From the NCBI GenBank assembly GCA_020629815.1, contig JAHDCN010000131.1, forward strand, positions 1-5,891: DNA of 5,891 bases. Reading direction: 5' to 3'. The translations under genes were made by a program, and so were the position numbers. Of this stretch, positions 1-4,016 are shown piece by piece. The notes under the pieces are model-generated. The model saw only the letters and a list, made by a program, of their open reading frames with translations, made no database searches and had not been told where the DNA came from. The stretch is from Verrucomicrobiota bacterium. Its GTDB lineage: Bacteria; Verrucomicrobiota; Verrucomicrobiia; Verrucomicrobiales; DEV007. Numbering within the stretch: the stretch's first letter is position 1; every line of letters begins with the position of its first letter.

Positions 1-59
1 CGAACGGTTTTCGAATAGAAAGGCTCGAAGAATCGTCCGATTCCGATCAAACTGATACT

Positions 60-815
60 ATGAGGAACCTACGAGCGAATCCCTTCGCAGCTATACTTGC
101 AGCCTGTCTTTTTCTTCCGTTTTCCAACGCCTGGGCGGATTACCAGATACTCGGCTGGTCACCTGACGGAAAACTCTGGGCCTTTGTGGAGGAAGGCGAC
201 TTTGGACAGGGCGCCTTAATAGACGAAAGACTCTCTATCAATATCATTGAGGCAAAGACAAACCGGTTTCACAAACGCCATCAACTGCACGTTCACGAGG
301 AAAAAGACGAAGACTTTGAAGCGAAGCGCAAAGAGCAGAAAGACTTTCGCAGAGAGAAACTCTCATTGCTTCGCGAGCAGGGTTTCTCCACAAAAACAGG
401 ATCAGTGGTCTTCGAAGCCAAACCATCGGACACGAAGAGCTACAATAATGTGATTCAGTACGGTACGAAACAAATCGCATTTGATCTGCCCGGCGGACGT
501 TATGAGATTCGACTCGAGGACAAGTTTGTCCAGGGAGAGGAAAAGGAGAAAATATCTGCCTATGCAGCTGCCGCAAGTGATTGGATCACACCAATTCAAT
601 CCGGCTTCACTTTATCATGTAGAAAAGACGACGGTCCCTGGAAAACACTTCAGACCGACAAAAAACTCTGGCGGAAGCTGCAGACATACCGGATTATTTT
701 TGCGTCTATGAATCCGGAGAAAACAGAGATTGCTGTTCTGATCGAAGGCAAAGAATCCGGCTTTGAAGGTCACCAAACGTTGTTTCATCTCGGGGTCACC
801 GGCACAATGCCGTAA
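60..815 (+). CDS. Secreted DUF2259-like protein of unknown function
   Basis: The 251-residue product starts with a clear Sec signal peptide: a basic start (MRNLR), a hydrophobic core at about residues 9-22, and a signal peptidase I site AWA|D after residue 26. The mature protein is therefore probably periplasmic. It opens with a beta-like LGWSPDGKLWAFVEEG (31-46), followed by DERLSINIIEAKTN. It ends with EIAVLIEGKESGFEGHQTLF (223-242) and a 'vTG' tail. These paired N- and C-terminal motifs (sPDGk.wAFeeyG, and iavL...GFEGp) resemble the predicted secreted DUF2259 family, whose function is not known. Residues 79-107 are very rich in K, E, R and D and probably form a long charged helix. No catalytic motif is visible. 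The ATG lacks a recognisable Shine-Dalgarno, so the start rests on the signal peptide. The gene converges on the DUF1232 gene with only 8 nt between stops. Family assignment is from memory and moderately sure; the secreted nature is more secure. Confidence 0.8.
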   Translation: MRNLRANPFAAILAACLFLPFSNAWADYQILGWSPDGKLWAFVEEGDFGQGALIDERLSINIIEAKTNRFHKRHQLHVHEEKDEDFEAKRKEQKDFRREKLSLLREQGFSTKTGSVVFEAKPSDTKSYNNVIQYGTKQIAFDLPGGRYEIRLEDKFVQGEEKEKISAYAAAASDWITPIQSGFTLSCRKDDGPWKTLQTDKKLWRKLQTYRIIFASMNPEKTEIAVLIEGKESGFEGHQTLFHLGVTGTMP

Positions 816-819
816 ACCC
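793..819. other. Inverted repeat over the stop codon of the DUF2259-like gene
   Basis: Perfect arms CGGCA (800-804) and TGCCG (808-812) with a 3-nt loop are flanked by second arms GGGT (793-796) and ACCC (816-819), separated by a 3x3 internal loop. The TAA stop of the upstream gene lies in that internal loop. It sits between two convergent genes, so it could slow or protect transcript ends from both sides. Neither side has a U-tract, so it is not a standard intrinsic terminator. Confidence 0.35.
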
Positions 820-823
820 AAAT

Positions 824-1249
824 CTACACATCGATCGGCTGACTGTCTTCCCACTCCCGGAATCGCTCGAGGTCGTTGTTAACCTGCTTGATGGTCCAAG
901 CCAGCAGCGCGACATCATCTGCCAGGCCCAGAACCGGGATGATATCAGGGATCAGGTCGATCGGCATCACGAAATAGAGCAATGTACCGACTATGAGCCC
1001 TATCGATTTCCAGGGAACGTCGGTGTATTCTTTTTTTGCATAAGCCTTCACCAGACGAAACAGGGTAAAGACGGAGTCCCGGATTTCTTCGAAATTACGG
1101 GGCAACTTCGTTCCTGCCCGGTTGGTAGCCTGATCCACCAAATCTTTCAGTTTCTCCGGGTTCTCGCGATATTGCTCGGCTCGCTTCGCAGCCCGCCGGT
1201 AACTTCCGTGGCCGCGCACATCATCAGCGCTTGGATCTTCGTCACTCAT
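824..1249 (-). CDS. DUF1232 / YkvA-family small membrane protein
   Basis: The product has 141 residues. The N-terminal 75 residues are charged and helical (acidic MSDEDPSADD, then many K, R and E), probably cytoplasmic. The DUF1232 domain lies at about residues 79-120. It carries the family's hallmark hydrophobic segment, a YFVMPIDLIPDIIPVLGLADD core (92-112), in which 'P.DLIPD..P..G..DD' is the conserved pattern. That segment should form a membrane hairpin or two short helices. A charged tail (NNDLERFREWEDSQ) follows. DUF1232/YkvA proteins are widespread, and their biochemical function is unknown to me. The ATG start is the only ATG before the domain. A perfect TATAAT stands only 3 nt upstream of it, and no Shine-Dalgarno is visible. 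The gene diverges from the DUF1287 gene and converges on the DUF2259-like gene, so it is probably monocistronic. The family call is confident; the exact start is less so, and a GTG at codon 11 is an alternative. Confidence 0.88.
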   Translation of the reverse strand: MSDEDPSADDVRGHGSYRRAAKRAEQYRENPEKLKDLVDQATNRAGTKLPRNFEEIRDSVFTLFRLVKAYAKKEYTDVPWKSIGLIVGTLLYFVMPIDLIPDIIPVLGLADDVALLAWTIKQVNNDLERFREWEDSQPIDV

Positions 1250-1252
1250 GAG

Positions 1253-1258
1253 ATTATA
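1253..1258 (-). promoter_or_regulatory. Perfect TATAAT -10 box upstream of the DUF1232 gene
   Basis: On the minus strand the sequence reads GATACTATAATCTCATG. It matches the sigma-70 -10 consensus exactly, but ends only 3 nt before the annotated ATG. No good TTGACA is found 16-18 nt upstream. If used, the transcript would have almost no leader, or translation would begin further in, such as at the GTG at codon 11. It may be chance. Confidence 0.4.
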
Positions 1259-1275
1259 GTATCACGGAATTTCTG

Positions 1276-1281
1276 TATGAT
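1276..1281 (+). promoter_or_regulatory. Possible -10 box (TATGAT) for the DUF1287 gene
   Basis: TATGAT differs from TATAAT at one position and would place the transcript start at about 1288, giving a leader of roughly 34 nt. The -35 region, around 1253-1258, is poor and overlaps the divergent TATAAT box. The call is weak and rests mainly on the position in the divergent spacer. Confidence 0.3.
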
Positions 1282-1310
1282 GAAAGAACTCTGTCCGTCT
1301 AACCGTAAGA

Positions 1311-1316
1311 AAGGAG
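1311..1316 (+). promoter_or_regulatory. Ribosome binding site AAGGAG that fixes the DUF1287 start
   Basis: AAGGAG lies 2 nt before one ATG (1319) and 5 nt before the next (1322). The 5-nt spacing favours the second. It is the strongest Shine-Dalgarno in the window and rules out the longer in-frame reading that begins at 1172 inside the opposite-strand gene. Confidence 0.75.
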
Positions 1317-1321
1317 ACATG

Positions 1322-1915
1322 ATGAAATATCTCACGGCGACATTGTTTATCATTTGGGTATGGACAAAAATTGTCTCCGCCCAGGAAGTAGAATCAGCGG
1401 AAACGACGGCGGAAAAACTGGTCAATGCGGCAAACTACCGGACGACTCAATCCGTGCGATATGACCCGGCCTACGTGGTCCTGCAGTATCCGGGAGGCGA
1501 CGTGCCGGCGGATACCGGCGTCTGTACGGATGTAGTAATCCGGACCTACCGGAAGGCTCTCGGAGTCGACCTACAGAAACTGGTCCACGAAGACATGAAG
1601 CGGAACTTTTCCGTGTATCCGCGAAATTGGGGACTAAAGCGAGCGGACAAAAACATCGACCATCGCCGCGTTCCCAATCTACAGAAATTTTTCCAACGCA
1701 AAGGCGCAGAGCTTAAGGTGACCGACGACACCATATTTCAACCGGGGGATTTGGTGTGTTGGGACCTCAACAACAAAGGCCTTTGGCATATCGGCGTGGT
1801 TGTCGGCGATGATACTTTTGTCCACAACATCGGCTCTGGCCCAATACTGGATCGGGGCATTCGCCAATGGAAGATTGTCGGGCACTATCGCTATCACCCG
1901 GCAATCGCAAAGTAA
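1322..1915 (+). CDS. Secreted DUF1287 (YijF-like) protein with an NlpC/P60-like Cys-His arrangement
   Basis: The product has 197 residues. Residues 1-20 are a Sec signal peptide (MKYLTATLF..., site VSA|Q), so the mature protein is periplasmic. The DUF1287 domain spans about residues 30-195. It shows the typical YDPAYVVLQYPGGDVPADTG stretch (47-66), then VCTDVVIRTYR with Cys68, an RNWGLKRADKNIDHRRVPNL block, and a PGDLVCWDL...LWHIGVVVGD block with His156. His168 lies in FVHNIG. The Cys at a helix start and the later His in a beta strand mirror the catalytic pair of the NlpC/P60 papain-like fold. A peptidoglycan or peptide-bond hydrolase role is therefore plausible, but I infer it from pattern only. 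Family members are usually about 200 residues, so the gene looks intact. The start is chosen by the AAGGAG 5 nt upstream and by the signal peptide; ATG at 1319 is equally possible on protein grounds. It is divergent from the DUF1232 gene, and no gene follows on this strand. Confidence 0.88.
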   Translation: MKYLTATLFIIWVWTKIVSAQEVESAETTAEKLVNAANYRTTQSVRYDPAYVVLQYPGGDVPADTGVCTDVVIRTYRKALGVDLQKLVHEDMKRNFSVYPRNWGLKRADKNIDHRRVPNLQKFFQRKGAELKVTDDTIFQPGDLVCWDLNNKGLWHIGVVVGDDTFVHNIGSGPILDRGIRQWKIVGHYRYHPAIAK

Positions 1916-1985
1916 GACCATTTCACCAGTGAAAGTGGAAGAATGGCGGAGTCAGATTGGCTCAAATGCGCGGCATGAGCGAGGC

Positions 1986-2001
1986 GCGATGCGTGCATCG
2001 C
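1986..2001. repeat. Perfect 7-bp inverted repeat with 2-nt centre
   Basis: GCGATGC (1986-1992), GT, GCATCGC (1995-2001). The arms are exact reverse complements. As RNA it would form a 6-bp stem with a CGUG loop. No T-run follows on either strand, so it is not a simple terminator. It could be a protein-binding dyad or one arm of a REP-like element. Confidence 0.5.
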
Positions 2002-2014
2002 AACAAGCGAATAA

Positions 2015-2045
2015 CAAAGCAGTTGGGTCAATCTGGCCCGCTTTG
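2015..2045. other. Interrupted hairpin after the DUF1287 gene
   Basis: CAAAGC (2015-2020) pairs with GCTTTG (2040-2045). After a 4-nt bulge (AGTT), GGGTC (2025-2029) pairs with GGCCC (2035-2039) around the loop AATCT. The + strand continues CCTTTACC, only a weak T-run. It is a possible 3' end structure for the rightward DUF1287 transcript, but it lies 100 nt past the stop. Confidence 0.3.
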
Positions 2046-2078
2046 CCTTTACCCGCGTAGCGCTGATTTACCAGCCGT

Positions 2079-2114
2079 AAAAAATCCAGTCTACCGGTTT
2101 AACCGGAGAATTGG
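2079..2114 (-). terminator. Likely intrinsic terminator of the tsaE-tsaB transcript
   Basis: Read on the minus strand, 6 nt past the tsaB stop, an imperfect stem runs from CCA (2114-2112) to TGG (2088-2086), with the perfect core CCGGTT-A-AACCGG (2106-2094) inside. It is followed by A and six T's (2084-2079). The stem has internal mismatches between core and base, which lowers confidence. The U-tract directly at the stem base and the position just past tsaB are what is expected of a rho-independent terminator. Confidence 0.55.
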
Positions 2115-2120
2115 TCTAAC

Positions 2121-2747
2121 TTAGCCTTTCTTCCGCGCTGCCAATCCCTTTGGTTTCGCCTTCGTGATGTAGGGCGGTCTCAAATATATCGGTTCCAGCA
2201 GCTGGCTACCCGGTTCAGAAAAGCTTGCAGCGACTGCAGCTGCATCAGGATATGCCGACTCAATGTTTTCGTGTTCAGCAACTACACTCTTGTCACAGGA
2301 AAAACAGGGATGCTCAAGGGAATCGACCCGGGCCGCAAAATCTTGTTCCGGAATCAACTCCGGCTCACCGACCAATTTTCGTTCCCTGATAGTCGCCACA
2401 AATCTGGTTCTTCTGCGGGCATCACCCACAACGAAGAAATTCTCCAATGTGGAAAATGCCTGCAGTGAAGGCACTCCAGCCACCGGAACTCCGCAGGCAA
2501 GAGAGAGGCCATTGCCTACCGCGATACCGACCCTGACTCCACTATAGCTGCCGGGCCCCAAGCCGATACAAATTCCCGCCAATTGATCCTCTGACACTTC
2601 CAGCAGTTTCTTTGTCGGCTCGAAAATAACGGCATTGTGCGCCCGATCTGTTTCAAATTCTTCCCGCGCTATTTCGCATGCCTTTTTCTGATCCCAAAGA
2701 GACAGGCTAACGCGGGGTGACGATGTTTCAATTCCAAGGATCAACAT
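2121..2747 (-). CDS. tsaB: tRNA threonylcarbamoyladenosine biosynthesis protein TsaB (YeaZ)
   Basis: TsaB is the noncatalytic partner of TsaD. With TsaE, the pair transfers the threonylcarbamoyl group from TC-AMP to A37 of tRNAs that read ANN codons, in the cytoplasm. The 208-residue product has the ASKHA-fold start MLILGIETSS (1-10), AHNAVIF (36-42, the place of the family's 'HS..L' helix), and the hallmark GLGPGSYSGVRVGIAVGNGL (62-81). ACGVPVAGVPSLQAF (84-98), GDARR (108-112) and the C-terminal PIYLRPPY (186-193) follow. It lacks the metal-binding histidines of TsaD, as expected for TsaB. It is somewhat shorter than the E. coli protein, with the loss in the divergent C-terminal half; no frameshift is evident. 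Its ATG overlaps the tsaE stop (ATGTTGA, 7 nt), which implies translational coupling; no strong Shine-Dalgarno is present. A probable terminator lies just downstream. Confidence 0.94.
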   Translation of the reverse strand: MLILGIETSSPRVSLSLWDQKKACEIAREEFETDRAHNAVIFEPTKKLLEVSEDQLAGICIGLGPGSYSGVRVGIAVGNGLSLACGVPVAGVPSLQAFSTLENFFVVGDARRRTRFVATIRERKLVGEPELIPEQDFAARVDSLEHPCFSCDKSVVAEHENIESAYPDAAAVAASFSEPGSQLLEPIYLRPPYITKAKPKGLAARKKG

Positions 2748-3193
2748 GAGCTTCGCTCTATGATGCGTCGAGATTGGTCCGGTTCAATCGTGAATTCAAA
2801 CCAGCGCGTCTCTTCCGGCAGCAACTCCGGAAATCGATCAGCCCACTCTACAATCACAATCGCCATTCGGTCATACACGTACTCCTCCCACCCAATTTCC
2901 AACAACTCCTGCGGCTCTTCGAGGCGATAGAAATCAAAATGGCAAACCGTCGGACTGGTATCACGGTACTCGTTCACCAGAGAAAATGTCGGACTGGTCA
3001 CAGCAATCGGATCACCGCCCAAAGCCTGAACAATCCCTTTGGAAAAATGCGTTTTCCCGGCACCCAATTGCCCCACCAAAGCAATCACCACCGATTGGTC
3101 TTTGACCAGATCGTGGCCCAGAGATACGCCTAACTCTATGGTCTCCCGTTCGGAACCCGGACACCCGAGAAGCCTGCCGTCTCGCCCTAACAT
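2741..3193 (-). CDS. tsaE: tRNA threonylcarbamoyladenosine biosynthesis ATPase TsaE (YjeE)
   Basis: TsaE is the small ATPase that drives turnover of the TsaB-TsaD complex in t6A synthesis. The 150-residue product matches the usual family length. Visible motifs, in order, are: SERETIELG (14-22), the start of the family's first helix; Walker A GQLGAGKT (41-48), preceded by the VVIAL strand; TSPTFSLVNEY (66-76), the switch-like loop typical of TsaE; HFDFYRLEEPQEL (85-97); GWEEY (101-105); and a Walker B-like IVIVEWADRFPELLP (112-126). All family landmarks are present, so it should be active. It follows the L,D-transpeptidase gene by 8 nt: a GAGG (3200-3203) overlaps that gene's TGA and sits 6 nt before the ATG. 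It overlaps tsaB by 7 nt. TsaD is not in the window. Confidence 0.96.
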   Translation of the reverse strand: MLGRDGRLLGCPGSERETIELGVSLGHDLVKDQSVVIALVGQLGAGKTHFSKGIVQALGGDPIAVTSPTFSLVNEYRDTSPTVCHFDFYRLEEPQELLEIGWEEYVYDRMAIVIVEWADRFPELLPEETRWFEFTIEPDQSRRIIERSSC

Positions 3194-3199
3194 TCGAAA

Positions 3200-3204
3200 C
3201 CTCA
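3200..3204 (-). promoter_or_regulatory. Shine-Dalgarno of tsaE embedded in the upstream stop codon
   Basis: Minus strand TGAGG: the TGA ends the L,D-transpeptidase gene, and its GA continues into GAGG, 6 nt before the tsaE ATG. Ribosomes ending the first gene would stand on the initiation site of the second, a classic arrangement for translational coupling. Confidence 0.6.
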
Positions 3205-3939
3205 GGGAAGTTTCCAGGTCGCCCGATACTGCGCGTATTCTGCTTTTGGCAGCAATACATAGAGGGGCGTCTTGCCGGGATCTACTTCGGAGATGAGATA
3301 CTCCAAGTTCTTTTTGTCCATCGTAGTACAGCCAGCAGTAGGGCTGCCTCCGCCATTTCTCCAGATATGAAAAAATATCGATGACCCTTGCCCCGGAACA
3401 GCAGGACGGAAGTTGTGTGCGATAAAGAGTTTCAGCGAATGAGCATAGTCATTCTGCTTCATCTGCGCCTTTCTTTCTGATTCTGTCCGTGGCTCATGAT
3501 TGAGCCGCATCCAGTTGTTGTAGTATGGGGAATTCACATCCTCAAACCATAGATCACGGGTCGTAATCTGCCGATAAGGCAAGGCTCGCTTATGAGAGTA
3601 GGTGCCAGGCGCGGCATAACCCCATGCTCCGACAGCCATGTCAAAAACTCCTGCAGGTGCGCGGCGGTCACCTTCTTTTTTCGTTGCTGCTCCCTGAGGA
3701 ACGGGATGTAAACCACGGCCCCAGGCAAGCCCACTTTTTCCTAACCGACCGCTCCAGGTTTTCGAAACCGCTTTCCAGTTGCCGAACTTTTTCTCGTACA
3801 AAGTCAGCTTTACATAGGATGAGTTCCAGCTATCAGCGACTCCAACCAGAACTTGTTTGCAGTTCGAAGGAAGCTCAAAAGCCGTCGCAAACTGAGAAGC
3901 TGCGAAAAGGGCAAAAAGGAAGGTGAATACTTTTTTCAT
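3202..3939 (-). CDS. Secreted L,D-transpeptidase family protein (YkuD catalytic domain, COG3786-like)
   Basis: The 245-residue product has a Sec signal peptide (MKKVFTFLFALFAASQFATA, site ATA|F after residue 20). The mature domain begins VLVGVADSW (30-38). It contains WSGRLGKSGLAWGRGL (62-77), KEGDRRAPAGVFDM (88-101), TTRDLWFEDVNSPYYNNWMRL (126-146), and the catalytic segment SIFFHIWRNGGGSPTAGCTTM (187-207). In the last of these, His191 and the nucleophile Cys204 match the YkuD HxX14-17[S/T]HGChN-type site in its COG3786 form. Family members make or edit peptidoglycan L,D-links or attach partners to the wall in the periplasm; the exact reaction is not shown here. An upstream in-frame ATG (3966) would add MFHAPTAPP before the signal peptide. 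I prefer 3939 because the signal peptide then starts normally, although neither site has a clear Shine-Dalgarno. It is followed 8 nt later by tsaE. Confidence 0.88.
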   Translation of the reverse strand: MKKVFTFLFALFAASQFATAFELPSNCKQVLVGVADSWNSSYVKLTLYEKKFGNWKAVSKTWSGRLGKSGLAWGRGLHPVPQGAATKKEGDRRAPAGVFDMAVGAWGYAAPGTYSHKRALPYRQITTRDLWFEDVNSPYYNNWMRLNHEPRTESERKAQMKQNDYAHSLKLFIAHNFRPAVPGQGSSIFFHIWRNGGGSPTAGCTTMDKKNLEYLISEVDPGKTPLYVLLPKAEYAQYRATWKLP

Positions 3940-3968
3940 GGGAGGTGCTGTGGGTGCATGAAACATTC

Positions 3969-4005
3969 ACTACAACCACACTCTATTCAACGGACTGGTC
4001 GTAGT
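3969..4005 (-). other. Inverted repeat between the pseudokinase and L,D-transpeptidase genes
   Basis: In the minus-strand RNA, ACUACGACCA (4005-3996) pairs with UGGUUGUAGU (3978-3969) over 10 bp with one G-U pair, around a 17-nt loop. It starts 11 nt after the kinase-like gene's TGA. No U-run follows on this strand. On the + strand the arm is followed by TTTTCTT, but no + gene ends there. It may stabilise or attenuate readthrough into the transpeptidase gene, or be an operator. Confidence 0.4.
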
Positions 4006-4016
4006 TTTCTTATGCC

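Larger units (their letters stand above)
1916..2078. other. Noncoding spacer rich in small inverted repeats
   Basis: No convincing gene is seen between the DUF1287 stop and the tsaB terminator. The stretch holds TTCAC/GTGAA (1921-1932), a perfect 7-bp GCGATGC-GT-GCATCGC repeat, and an interrupted hairpin at 2015-2045. The density of dyads resembles REP/BIME-like intergenic repeats or a small RNA locus, but a single copy cannot show this. Confidence 0.4.

Noticed and set aside
10..29. TTCGA/TCGAA inverted repeat upstream of the first gene
   Set aside because: A 5-bp match with a 10-nt spacer is expected by chance and is not placed as a clear operator.
1172..1321. N-terminal extension of the DUF1287 gene to an upstream ATG
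   Set aside because: It would overlap the start of the DUF1232 gene on the other strand, place about 50 non-family residues before a clean signal peptide, and ignore the AAGGAG at 1311-1316.
1800..2060. 86-codon + frame overlapping the end of the DUF1287 gene and the spacer
   Set aside because: It starts inside a confident gene in another frame, has no ribosome binding site and resembles no family I know.
2263..2547. Open frames on the + strand opposite tsaB
   Set aside because: They are shadows of tsaB, which has full family motifs. The products have no recognisable domain.
3940..3966. Longer start (ATG 3966) for the L,D-transpeptidase
   Set aside because: It adds MFHAPTAPP before an otherwise normal signal peptide and lies 2 nt from a stable stem. 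It cannot be excluded, because neither start has a clear Shine-Dalgarno.
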